IMG/VR virus record: IMGVR_UViG_3300030061_002429
Coordinates: 37,689-101,688 of that record
DNA: 64,000 nt
Strand: one strand, 5' to 3'
DNA from: a virus
The position numbers were made by a program, and so were the translations under genes. Position 1 is the stretch's first letter. Each line of letters starts with the position of its first letter. Positions 26,398 through 34,412 of the stretch are shown here, piece by piece. The notes beneath the pieces are model-generated. The model was not told the DNA's origin. It did no database searches and worked only from the letters and a program-made list of their open reading frames with translations.

Positions 26398-28103
26398 TGA
26401 CAGGGAATCCATTATCAGGACACACGAAAGGAAACATGACGCTCACAACGTATACCAGTTTATCCGTTCCTACTGCGGAAGATGGACTGTTTGACGGTGA
26501 GCATATCATCAGCCCTACGCTCACGAATGCGTACGAGGGCGTACACGGAAACGGCATTGTGCTTGAGGAAGACACTGCGGCAGGTGACGGTGACCGTAAT
26601 AATCCACTCAATCTCGCAGGACGTGTCAATGGTGTAGGTTCGTCAGTGCATTACCGTGTCAATGTACAAGGTGGGTATGCAGTGCTCGATGGAGTCATGT
26701 ACAACTTCGGTAGTTCAACCAACATTGATGTTGATTTGATTACTACCAGTACACACAAAGCGGGTTCGCCTACAGCACTAACAAGTGGACAAGAGGCTAT
26801 CATTGTTGTATACGTTAATACAGATACAAGCAACAATTGCATAGGATGGGAGATGGGTACGCCTGTTACTATTGGTGCATCATACCCACTTGCACCGTCG
26901 AGTTTTCTTAATTACCCGTCCTCATCGTTGAGTGTTAAACAATCATTGGTACTGGCGACTTTGCGTTGTGTTTTTGAATCGGGTTCAGGTGATTTAAACA
27001 TTAAAGTAACAGAAATCAACGATAAGCGAGTCTTCATCAGACCGACCCCAATTTACTTCACACCTGTTACATCAGGTGCGGTAGCCGCTACTGGTGCTAT
27101 TGATTCGCACACAGACCTCGATAACTTACACGGTGGTAGCGAGGCAGGTGCGCTTTCAAGTAGTCGTATGGGTGCTATGTGGCAATCGTACGACAGTGAA
27201 GGTAACCAAGTCATGTTTTACACAGGTAAGGATTCAGGTGGTAATCGGTTTACACGTCGTATCTTCAACTCGGTCTTGTCTTCTACGGCCACCAGTATTA
27301 CTGTTACGTCGGCTGATGAGAATGTACTCATGCTCACACCCAGTGGGACATGTACAGTAACACCAAGCGGTACATTCCCTGATGGTCACGTTATTACAAT
27401 CAAAAATCTACACGGTAGCAATACTGTTAATTTCAACTCATTGGGTGCGTTTGGTCAAACGGTGAAACAATACGTTTACGATAAAACTAACACATCTTGG
27501 AACAGTATTGAGGTCATCGGTACAGCGACAGGTACAGTAACTTCTATTGCGACTACCGCACCAATCACTGGTGGCACAATCACAACCACAGGAACAATAG
27601 GAATTAGTGCGGCTACAACAAGTGCCGCAGGTTCGATGTCGAGTGCCGACAAGACGAAGTTGGATGCAATACCTACTACGAGAGCACACATGTTTGCAAA
27701 AATAACAACACCGGGTTCGGCACTAACAAGTACTGTCCCGGCTGTCATACAACACAGTACGACAGAATACGATGAAAATAGCGACTTTCTTGCCAGCGAC
27801 TATGCCTTTGTCGCACCAAGAGATGGCTACTATCTTGTCAGTGTAGGATTTTATCTGAATCTTACCCCCACTTGGTCATTCTCAATGGTATATAAATCAA
27901 CAGATGGTGGTACAACCTACCCTGATATTGTTGTACGAGAAGTATCGGGTTCGGGACAAAAAAATCAATTAACAACCGTAGTCAAATTAGATGCAAATGA
28001 CAGATTACGCCACTACGCTAATGCCAGTTTTTCATCAGGTACGTACCAAGTACAAAGTGGTAACACTGCACTTACATATTTTAGAGTTTCGGAGTTGATT
28101 TGA
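26397..28103 (+). CDS. Tail fibre/tip protein with C1q-like C-terminus
   Basis: 568 residues. N-terminal 200 residues: AEDGLFDGEHIISPTLTNAY and NVQGGYAVLDGVMYNFG, a segment resembling baseplate/fibre attachment domains. Residues about 380-420 hold the phage-fibre linker GTVTSIATTAPITGGTITTT followed by SAAGSMSSADKTKLDAI, common in marine phage fibres. The last 140 residues look like a C1q/TNF jelly roll: FAKITTPGSAL, YAFVAPRDGYYLVSVGFYLN, RLRHYANAS and the closing TYFRVSELI. Such tips normally trimerise and bind host glycans. Coupled to neighbours by TAATG and TGATG. Host receptor specificity cannot be read from sequence. Confidence 0.75.
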   Translation: MTGNPLSGHTKGNMTLTTYTSLSVPTAEDGLFDGEHIISPTLTNAYEGVHGNGIVLEEDTAAGDGDRNNPLNLAGRVNGVGSSVHYRVNVQGGYAVLDGVMYNFGSSTNIDVDLITTSTHKAGSPTALTSGQEAIIVVYVNTDTSNNCIGWEMGTPVTIGASYPLAPSSFLNYPSSSLSVKQSLVLATLRCVFESGSGDLNIKVTEINDKRVFIRPTPIYFTPVTSGAVAATGAIDSHTDLDNLHGGSEAGALSSSRMGAMWQSYDSEGNQVMFYTGKDSGGNRFTRRIFNSVLSSTATSITVTSADENVLMLTPSGTCTVTPSGTFPDGHVITIKNLHGSNTVNFNSLGAFGQTVKQYVYDKTNTSWNSIEVIGTATGTVTSIATTAPITGGTITTTGTIGISAATTSAAGSMSSADKTKLDAIPTTRAHMFAKITTPGSALTSTVPAVIQHSTTEYDENSDFLASDYAFVAPRDGYYLVSVGFYLNLTPTWSFSMVYKSTDGGTTYPDIVVREVSGSGQKNQLTTVVKLDANDRLRHYANASFSSGTYQVQSGNTALTYFRVSELI

Positions 28104-28270
28104 TGCCGTCAGTAAAGGAAGCAATGGAAGCAAGATACCCTCTCTATGTTTATGATGAACATTTGCACTTAATCCGTGACGACGGAGATGGACTCGTTAT
28201 CCTAAGTGACGAGTGGCCGTCAGGTTGGGGCGCATGTCCTACGATACAAACAGTATTGAGTTGGCTATGA
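28103..28270 (+). CDS. Small hypothetical protein after the fibre gene
   Basis: 55 residues (MPSVKEAMEARYPLYVYDEH then acidic). Its ATG overlaps the fibre stop (TGATG at 28101-28105), and its own stop overlaps the next ATG (ATGA), so it is embedded in a coupled chain and is very likely translated. It has aromatic, Asp-rich sequence with single Cys and several Trp residues, no transmembrane segment and no known motif. It may assist fibre assembly. Confidence 0.6.
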   Translation: MPSVKEAMEARYPLYVYDEHLHLIRDDGDGLVILSDEWPSGWGACPTIQTVLSWL

Positions 28271-28362
28271 TTTATATGAGTGTAATAGAAGTTATTTTAC
28301 TTTCTATTATATCTTTTATCGCAGGGTTTGTCGCAACATGGTTTGCTACGATTGGCGATTGA
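28267..28362 (+). CDS. 31-residue single-pass membrane peptide
   Basis: MIYMSVIEVILLSIISFIAG then FVATWFATIGD. One clear transmembrane helix covers almost the entire peptide. The start overlaps the preceding stop (ATGA), and the stop lies inside the convergent leftward gene, so the two transcription units overlap by 17 bp. Its position as the last gene of the virion operon would suit a small lysis/exit or holin-like peptide, but nothing beyond hydrophobicity supports this. Confidence 0.55.
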   Translation: MIYMSVIEVILLSIISFIAGFVATWFATIGD

Positions 28363-28519
28363 ACGCACTGTCAATCCAAAAGTGACCACACTCTTTGCAT
28401 TGCAACATGTGCAGTCGTTCTTTTTCACCGTCAATGTAGCGAGCAGTGAGCCTTCTCGGTATGTGCCAATGTGTGCATCTTCGGCACTTGACCTTCAAGC
28501 GGTCAAGCAAACGCCCCAT
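28346..28519 (-). CDS. Small zinc-ribbon protein
   Basis: 57 residues, starting at ATG 28519, which overlaps the chaperonin stop (TGATG). Two CxxC knuckles, CRRC (residues 12-15) and CKEC (41-44), flank a basic stretch, giving a four-cysteine zinc ribbon that probably binds nucleic acid or protein. It is the last gene of the helicase-exonuclease-chaperonin operon and its 3' end overlaps the convergent membrane-peptide gene. Confidence 0.7.
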   Translation of the reverse strand: MGRLLDRLKVKCRRCTHWHIPRRLTARYIDGEKERLHMLQCKECGHFWIDSAFNRQS

Positions 28520-30039
28520 CACTCAACGCCTCGTCGTGCAATGATGTCATCAATGCGTAGGATAGCATTCGTGACTTCAGCCGCACTAAGCACTGCTTGA
28601 CGTACGAGTTCAGCAGGTTCAAGCACGCCCAACTTGAGCATGTCGCACACGCCTCCGTTCTCAACATCAGGACCAACCGTGAGGTCGCCGTCCATCAGAC
28701 GGTGACGTAGTTCAAGGATGGTATCGAGTGGGTCATGACCTGCATTCTCGGCAATGGTCGCAGGGATGGTTTCTAAGGCATCAGCAAACGCCTCAATAGC
28801 CATCTGTGCTCTACCCCCTACCTGTGCCGCATGTTGGCGTAGATAGACGGCCATACGAGCGTAGGCATTGCCTCCGCCCACGACGACCTTCTCATCACCA
28901 ATTACCATTGATACGACACCAAGAGCGTCATCAAATCCACGCTCGACTTCTTCCAGTGTGTGCGTGGTTGCACCACGCAAGATAAGCGTAGCCTCTTTGC
29001 TCTCCTTGTGATTTGAATGCACGAACAAATACCATATGTCGTTGTGCATCTCACGTACGACCTTTGTCATTGTCATGTCTTCGATGTCATCAACGGTTTG
29101 GTAGATGACACTGTTTGTAGCACGCTTCATGGCACGCATAGCGGATTCAGGCGTACGGCGTACAACATAGATACCGTTCTTCTTGAGGTACGCACAAACG
29201 TGGTCATTGACCCCATCACGTACGAAAACAATACCTACTTTACCTTTGAAAGCATCAACAATCTCTTTGGCTCTTGAAATCAAATCAGCCTTACCTGCCG
29301 ATTTGTATGTACTGTATGACTGTGCATCGAGTTGTACTTGCACGTTCTCTTCGTTCTTTTCAACATCAAGGCCAGTATTGATGAGCATCATGTGGTAGTA
29401 CTCGCTTGCATCAGACTCATCTTCAATCACGAAGTCCTTGCTCACAATGACACCGTTGAACAGGGATGAGTCATTGACCGAGCCACCCGGAAACGACACC
29501 ACACGCACAGACTTCGCATCACCCGCTTGCTCAACAGCCGATACACACAGTTCAGCCACTTGGTCAAGCGAATGCTCAAGTGTCTTACCAGTGATTGCTG
29601 TCTTAGCAACGGACAGTGTTTCATCTCGCCCTTCGGCAAGCATTGTAATTTCATCTTGCAAGTACTTGGTTGCCATTTGTGAAGCCTCGTGATACCCACG
29701 ACAAATCACATTCGGGTGCAAACCTTTAGCGAACAATGCTTCGGTATGTCCAAGCAATGCCCCTGAAAGTACGACTGTACTTGTTGTTCCGTCGTAGCAT
29801 AGGTTTTCTTGTGTCTTTGCTACTTCGGCAATCATCTTCCCGCCCGGATGTGAAACATCGACTTCACGGAGGATGGTAGCCCCGTCATTCGTTACGATGA
29901 CGTTGCCGTGTCCATCGACCAACATCTTGTCCATACCCATCGGTCCAAGCGTAGACTTGACGGTTTCAGCAATCGTCCTTGCCGCCCGTATGTTCATCGC
30001 TTGTGCATTCGTTCTTGTTTGTTCTGTATCTTTCTTCAA
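28519..30039 (-). CDS. Group II chaperonin (thermosome/CCT-like subunit)
   Basis: 506 residues. It has the TCP-1/thermosome signatures: TLGPMGMDKMLV (30-41), VTNDGATIL (49-57), the ATPase loop YDGTTSTV (82-89, catalytic Asp83 kept), a GGGNAYARMAVYLR segment and AENAGHDPLD near residue 430. Length is slightly below cellular subunits (about 540), and the usual Gly/Met-rich C-terminal tail is absent. It should form double-ring folding chambers, alone or mixed with host subunits; the giant tail or capsid proteins are plausible clients. The start is TTG 30039, overlapping the exonuclease stop (TTGA), with GAGGTGA upstream. Viral thermosomes are reported from magroviruses. Confidence 0.92.
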   Translation of the reverse strand: MKKDTEQTRTNAQAMNIRAARTIAETVKSTLGPMGMDKMLVDGHGNVIVTNDGATILREVDVSHPGGKMIAEVAKTQENLCYDGTTSTVVLSGALLGHTEALFAKGLHPNVICRGYHEASQMATKYLQDEITMLAEGRDETLSVAKTAITGKTLEHSLDQVAELCVSAVEQAGDAKSVRVVSFPGGSVNDSSLFNGVIVSKDFVIEDESDASEYYHMMLINTGLDVEKNEENVQVQLDAQSYSTYKSAGKADLISRAKEIVDAFKGKVGIVFVRDGVNDHVCAYLKKNGIYVVRRTPESAMRAMKRATNSVIYQTVDDIEDMTMTKVVREMHNDIWYLFVHSNHKESKEATLILRGATTHTLEEVERGFDDALGVVSMVIGDEKVVVGGGNAYARMAVYLRQHAAQVGGRAQMAIEAFADALETIPATIAENAGHDPLDTILELRHRLMDGDLTVGPDVENGGVCDMLKLGVLEPAELVRQAVLSAAEVTNAILRIDDIIARRGVE

Positions 30040-30647
30040 TTCCAGTTCACCTCAACTTCAATTATTTGTCCCGTATCAACAGCACGAGAACGTACATAGC
30101 CTTCGCTCTTGCCGAAACTGTAGAGGTCGTAAGTAAGCCGAGCATCGCTCAAGCAGTACTTCGCCACCTCGTCGTATCGTCCGTTCCTCCAAGCCGTAGG
30201 CGCATCTTCGCTGTTCATTAACTTACTGTCGCCCAACGTGTGTTTGACAAGGGAATTTAGGTCAGTCATCACTTTCTGTTGCGACAGGGATGCCTTGTTT
30301 ACGAGATTCTTTGTGTCGATGACACTATCGCTCTTGAGCATGTCACCTGCTGTCCAACAATCCAATGCATCTCGTAGCACTGGTAGGTCAAAGGACTTGA
30401 TGTTGTGACCAATAATTGAACCACCCTTCTCCACATGGTCGGCTAAATCGTCACCGAGTGTACGTGGGTGTAGGGCTTTGACAGTAGCATCTATAGAAAG
30501 CGATTTGTTGCAATATACACTACCACTATCACCATTCCATGTAGCCACGACTGTAGGCTCAAACGAAGCCGTCTTGTCCCAACCACCTATCTCCCAAGAG
30601 AAGTTACCAGTTTCAATATCAAGTGCCATTACGTTATCGCTCACCAT
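30036..30647 (-). CDS. DnaQ-like 3'-5' exonuclease
   Basis: 203 residues. The three DEDD motifs are present: ExoI DIETG near the N-terminus, ExoII GHNIKSFDLPVL and ExoIII YCLSDARLTYDLY, so this should be an active RNase H-fold exonuclease. The ATG at 30647 is preferred over an in-frame GTG at 30653 because AAGGGTGAT sits just upstream. It overlaps the helicase 3' end by 14 bp and the chaperonin start by TTGA. It may supply proofreading or DNA/RNA end trimming beside the polymerase, whose own exonuclease motifs are partly eroded. Confidence 0.8.
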   Translation of the reverse strand: MVSDNVMALDIETGNFSWEIGGWDKTASFEPTVVATWNGDSGSVYCNKSLSIDATVKALHPRTLGDDLADHVEKGGSIIGHNIKSFDLPVLRDALDCWTAGDMLKSDSVIDTKNLVNKASLSQQKVMTDLNSLVKHTLGDSKLMNSEDAPTAWRNGRYDEVAKYCLSDARLTYDLYSFGKSEGYVRSRAVDTGQIIEVEVNWN

Positions 30648-32040
30648 TATCACCCTTGCGTCTGTAGTACATTCGTCCGTTGCTCTTTTTACGATTGAAT
30701 AGTTTGGGTCCGTAGTCTTTGAAGTGACGCTGTACGGTACTCTTGCTCACTCCCGTATGTGACATATACTGATTCCATACGCTTGATTGCATTCGCCAGC
30801 CGTCACCATGACCATCCAACTCATATCCTGCACATTCGCCATACGCCTTAAGCATATCATCTTGCAACTTGGCTTCCTTTGCTTTGTTACCACCAATCTC
30901 GACAGAATCCTCAAGCCACGCAATGAGGTTTTGGAACAGGTCGAAAAGAATCTCATGCGCCATGTCTACGTGTTCAGGCTTGACTTCCCACTTCTCATCG
31001 AGTAGAGCCATGTGTACTGAAAAGATACCAAGATAATTCTCAACCGCAGGTGTGAAGGATGCTACAATTTCAGACATTGCCGCATCCATGTTGCGTAGTA
31101 GGTCGTATATCTCATCAGACGCTTGATACAGTGCAGTTTCATAGTCACTTGAAGCAGTGAACATATCCCACATCTTTTCTTGTACGAGGTCTTCTTTCTC
31201 ATCATTCGTCATCTCGTCCCATTGCGTGAATGTAATTTCACCCATGTTGAGAAGGCGGTCACGTATGCGCTTCTCGGTTGTTGTAAAGTAATCGTAGATG
31301 TCGTCCTTTGTGTATTCGACCTGCTTTGACTTACGGAAGAATGTACCCAGTCGAGTGTTGCTCACCTCTTGACGCATGTCCATGTCCCAGTGTGCCCAGT
31401 ACAACAGTACACGCTGAAAGATACCTTTCGTCAAGACATACTCCTTGACACCCTTTGGTGGGTACGTTGTAATCCATAGCGACACCAGTGAAGGACACTC
31501 AATCTTGTTACCCTTCATGTGCTTCACAAGTACATTGTTTCCGCTACCTACAGGGTTACAGGCTGTCTGTAGATACAGAACAGTTTCTTGACTGTGCTTG
31601 TTTGGGGTAAGAAGAATAGAACCCTCATCGAAGTTGATACCCTTGCGCCCTGCAAGAAGTCCTTCGACCGTTTCAACCTCGCTTGTTGGTTTACCGTTCT
31701 CATCCATGACGACATTCGTTGAACCAATCAGACCTGCGTCTGTACCCGAAGCAAACAACTCGGTTGGTAAATCGACATTCTCCATGATGTCACCAATGAA
31801 GTTCCATGCAATCGACTTACCCGTTCTCGATGGCTGAATCCAAAAGACGTGTACACGAGGGTCAAGGTGCGTGTCACCTGTCGGTATACGAATGTACGGT
31901 AATGCCAGTTGTCCTTGGATATAGAAAAAGGACAGTAGGCCCGGTATCTCATTGTTCATTGATGTTCTCGAAAAATGATGCAAGTATGCATCAAGAACTG
32001 GGAACTTTTGTACTGCTTTGTAATTGCTTGCTTCTGTCAT
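30634..32040 (-). CDS. P-loop helicase-like replication protein
   Basis: 468 residues. The Walker A motif is QPSRTGKS (69-76), Walker B is INFDE (135-139), and arginines downstream (GIFQRVLLYW) could be finger residues. The layout resembles DUF3987/primase-associated helicases more than MCM. The C-terminus (WRMQSSVWNQYMSHTGVSKS then TVQRHFKDYGPKLF) looks like a winged helix for DNA binding. It is the first gene of its own operon, 36 bp after a TATA-type promoter, and is separated from the primase by only two genes of the adjacent operon. Probable replicative helicase; family assignment is uncertain. Confidence 0.6.
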   Translation of the reverse strand: MTEASNYKAVQKFPVLDAYLHHFSRTSMNNEIPGLLSFFYIQGQLALPYIRIPTGDTHLDPRVHVFWIQPSRTGKSIAWNFIGDIMENVDLPTELFASGTDAGLIGSTNVVMDENGKPTSEVETVEGLLAGRKGINFDEGSILLTPNKHSQETVLYLQTACNPVGSGNNVLVKHMKGNKIECPSLVSLWITTYPPKGVKEYVLTKGIFQRVLLYWAHWDMDMRQEVSNTRLGTFFRKSKQVEYTKDDIYDYFTTTEKRIRDRLLNMGEITFTQWDEMTNDEKEDLVQEKMWDMFTASSDYETALYQASDEIYDLLRNMDAAMSEIVASFTPAVENYLGIFSVHMALLDEKWEVKPEHVDMAHEILFDLFQNLIAWLEDSVEIGGNKAKEAKLQDDMLKAYGECAGYELDGHGDGWRMQSSVWNQYMSHTGVSKSTVQRHFKDYGPKLFNRKKSNGRMYYRRKGDNGER

Positions 32041-32053
32041 ATTTTCACACCTT

Positions 32054-32076
32054 CTTTCTCTTTGCCAGTTTATAAA
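32054..32076 (-). promoter_or_regulatory. Promoter cassette P1 (helicase-exonuclease-chaperonin operon)
   Basis: TATA box TTTATAAA at 32069-32076 followed by the conserved box CTGGCAAAGAGAAAG (32054-32068). The helicase ATG lies 36 nt after the TATA start. The TATA box directly abuts the TGA of the upstream nuclease gene. With the normal archaeal TATA-to-start-site distance, the mRNA would have a leader of only a few bases. Confidence 0.85.
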
Positions 32077-32778
32077 TCAGCGACGGACTTTACGCTCTTG
32101 TCTTACTTCTTCTTCACTCGTTAGTACTTTCATCAGTAATTTACGTCGTGCTTCACCAAGCCCTTTCACCTGTTTCAATGATTCAGGGAAAGCCATCTCC
32201 TCGATGCTACCGCACTTGTCAAGCAAGCGTTCAGCAATCTCTCGTCCTACGGAGGGTATAGCCATCAGCACGTCCATGCGTATGTCATTGGACGCTACAC
32301 GGCGCACTGCTTGAGCACCATGCTTACTTGCAGGTTTGTGCAACTTGTCGTGTAGTTTAACGACAAACATAGCCGCTTCACTAACGTGTGGAGTGTAGAA
32401 TACTTGGCAGTTGAAATCAGACATAATGCGTGCGATAGTGCCAATCAATTCGCTTTGAACTCGTGAGTATGTGACATTCTTACTCCCCTTGTTCTTCATT
32501 ATGCTTACGTGTTTTTCTATAGAACCGTGTACGAGAAGGAAGAACCTTTCGTAGTTGGCATCCATGTTGTCCAGTTGTCGCCATAGATGACCGTTGTGTG
32601 ATGACTGAAACAAGTCGCTGATGCTCTTGGCTTCAACACACGCCCCTCCTAATTGGTAGTCACCGACCACCAACACTTGGCGTGCGACAGTCATACCTGC
32701 TTTCTCGGCACGTCGTTCTACAGACTCGCATAGTGTTCCTCGTTCATTGCTGTCAATAATTAAATCAGGTTTAGCCAT
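32077..32778 (-). CDS. XPF/ERCC4-family structure-specific nuclease
   Basis: 233 residues from ATG 32778 (GGAGGAAG upstream; TAATG overlap with the previous gene). The ERCC4 nuclease core is visible: DSNERG (9-14), VVGDYQLGG (37-45) and VEAKSISDL (48-56), so GD...ExK...D is kept but the usual ERK reads EAK. The C-terminal 80 residues hold helix-hairpin-helix repeats (AIPSVGREIAERLLDKCGSI and VKGLGEARRKLL) for DNA binding. It probably cuts forked or flapped DNA, resolving replication intermediates. It is the last gene of the replication operon. Confidence 0.85.
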   Translation of the reverse strand: MAKPDLIIDSNERGTLCESVERRAEKAGMTVARQVLVVGDYQLGGACVEAKSISDLFQSSHNGHLWRQLDNMDANYERFFLLVHGSIEKHVSIMKNKGSKNVTYSRVQSELIGTIARIMSDFNCQVFYTPHVSEAAMFVVKLHDKLHKPASKHGAQAVRRVASNDIRMDVLMAIPSVGREIAERLLDKCGSIEEMAFPESLKQVKGLGEARRKLLMKVLTSEEEVRQERKVRR

Positions 32779-33020
32779 TATTCTTCCTCCGTGATACGTG
32801 TGTTTATTTTTTGATGATTGTTGCAAAATAAACTATTCTGAATTCTAAATTGTTTACATCTTTTTCCTCTTGCTGTAATGGATTTACAATGATACTCTTC
32901 TTGCACTTCTTTCTTACCTTTACATGCATAACAAATTCGTACATAGCCTTCAAAGTAACGACTTGGTATTACAGTGCCTCTATTACCATTGCAGATAGTA
33001 CACGGAACAGACGGCATCAT
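32778..33020 (-). CDS. Two-part zinc-finger protein
   Basis: 80 residues. The first half has paired knuckles CTICNG (7-12) and CYACKG (31-36), like a DnaJ-type zinc module. The second half has C..ITARGKRCKQF and LFCNNHQ, a C/C/C/H motif of the kind seen in small phage proteins ending C..H. It overlaps the primase by 4 bp and the nuclease by TAATG. Likely binds nucleic acid or a replication partner; the function is unknown. Confidence 0.7.
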   Translation of the reverse strand: MMPSVPCTICNGNRGTVIPSRYFEGYVRICYACKGKKEVQEEYHCKSITARGKRCKQFRIQNSLFCNNHQKINTRITEEE

Positions 33021-34105
33021 AAACCACCCGTCCCATCATAGTAATTACACTTACCGACGCATAATCCTTCATTGTACAATGAAGCACAAGTCGCATGAGT
33101 ATGACCCGCCTTTACAATGTGTGACACACGCATTGTCGTATAATCACGGTCAAAGTCTACCCAGTTTTGTTGTGAGCAAATACTTACAATTGGTTCAACA
33201 TGTTTCATCCTATCTTCTTCCTTGACCTTCCATGCGGGAAAGAACATGCGGAAGCGGTCAGCAAGGTACGATACGAAGTGGTATCTTGCTCGGTCGGTGG
33301 GGTTGCCCCCACCCATAGCCGCTTGTGCCAAGCAGGGAAGAATGTGAATGTCATCATAGGATATGGTTGGTAAATCAACGGGCTTGATGTCGTTCATTGT
33401 CATCAGTTGGTTCTCAACTATCTTGAACTCCAACGGCTCACCACCCATACTGATGTAACCTTCGTGTGCATCCATTGCCTTGTCTTGTAGGTCATCATAC
33501 GAGAGGGTCATCAGGTCTTCGCTTGACAGTGGTATCGACCAACAATCTCGTCTTGCATTGTACGAGTTGGGAATACGAATCATACCACTGGTATCGAATG
33601 CTACTGTTGGGTCATTGCACCGCAGTCCACCAATGTCCTTCTCCCACTGGTTCAATAGCATTGCACCCGAATACTTTACTCTTGAAAGTTCAGAACCGCT
33701 TGTCGGATTTATTGATTCAGCAAACGGAACCCATACGTGAAAACCACCACCACTGAACCAAACAAAGTGTTCAATGTTCTTGCCCTGCAAGTGCTGATGA
33801 AGACGACGCACCTCCTCTTGAGGCACTTCAAAGTGTACCTCCGCACCACGATTCTTGAAGTCTTTACAATCAAAGTCCATAACGAAGTGATGTATCTTCG
33901 GAGTATTGTAATCGACTCGGTGATGCTTCGGTGCTTGCGTTTCATTGTAACCGTACGCTGTGAAGTATACGTTGCCCGAACCGTTCTTTCCTTTCCAGTA
34001 CTGTTGCAACTCATCAGCGTTGCGTACAATACGTCGCCAACCCTTCATGCCATTGGCAGGGAGTTCTAAGACCTCACGAGGGAAGTCTATCGGTACAAAG
34101 GGCAT
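33017..34105 (-). CDS. Mini-primase: PriS-like catalytic domain with PriL-type Fe-S tail
   Basis: 362 residues. The N-terminal part is an archaeo-eukaryotic primase small-subunit domain: catalytic MDFDCKD (Asp77, Asp79) and SGGGFHVWV (118-126, His123). Residues about 255-353 resemble the C-terminal Fe-S domain of the primase large subunit: ILPCLAQ (Cys258), then ARYHFVSYLADRF, then HATCASLYNEGLCVGKC (Cys340, Cys349, Cys353). One polypeptide therefore seems to combine RNA/DNA primer synthesis and the PriL initiation domain, as in plasmid and viral PriS-PriL fusions but shorter. The ATG follows GGTGATTGT. It lies in the operon with polymerase, clamp and loader. Confidence 0.85.
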   Translation of the reverse strand: MPFVPIDFPREVLELPANGMKGWRRIVRNADELQQYWKGKNGSGNVYFTAYGYNETQAPKHHRVDYNTPKIHHFVMDFDCKDFKNRGAEVHFEVPQEEVRRLHQHLQGKNIEHFVWFSGGGFHVWVPFAESINPTSGSELSRVKYSGAMLLNQWEKDIGGLRCNDPTVAFDTSGMIRIPNSYNARRDCWSIPLSSEDLMTLSYDDLQDKAMDAHEGYISMGGEPLEFKIVENQLMTMNDIKPVDLPTISYDDIHILPCLAQAAMGGGNPTDRARYHFVSYLADRFRMFFPAWKVKEEDRMKHVEPIVSICSQQNWVDFDRDYTTMRVSHIVKAGHTHATCASLYNEGLCVGKCNYYDGTGGL

Positions 34106-34109
34106 ACAA

Positions 34110-34412
34110 TCACCGCTTAAGAAACATCATGGCATCAAGATGTTCAGCCATATCATCCATCAGTTGATTGATTTTTTCAGGCTTGAGGTATCTTGCATGT
34201 ACAGTGTAATGAATGTGATACGGTCCAACGAAATCAGGATAACCCGTTTCTTCTTCCAAAAATTTGTCAAGCGTCGTTTGGCGAAATACATTACAAGTGA
34301 AAGGAACTCGATTTGGTAAGTTGCCAGTTTTTTGCACAGCGATGTGTACAATGTGTTCTTCGTCTACTTTTTCCGATAGGTATTTTTCTATTGCTATTGT
34401 TGCTTCTTTCAT
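34110..34412 (-). CDS. Small protein with PCNA-binding (PIP) box
   Basis: 100 residues, no known fold. Residues 45-52, QTTLDKFL, match the archaeal PIP-box consensus (Q..L..F-hydrophobic), and the same RQTTLD core recurs in the protein at 35725. The remainder has beta strands (YHIHYTVHARYL) and a C-terminal helix. It lies between primase and Cas4-like genes, next to the viral clamp genes, so recruitment to the clamp is a reasonable prediction. GGAGGACG precedes the ATG. Confidence 0.65.
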   Translation of the reverse strand: MKEATIAIEKYLSEKVDEEHIVHIAVQKTGNLPNRVPFTCNVFRQTTLDKFLEEETGYPDFVGPYHIHYTVHARYLKPEKINQLMDDMAEHLDAMMFLKR

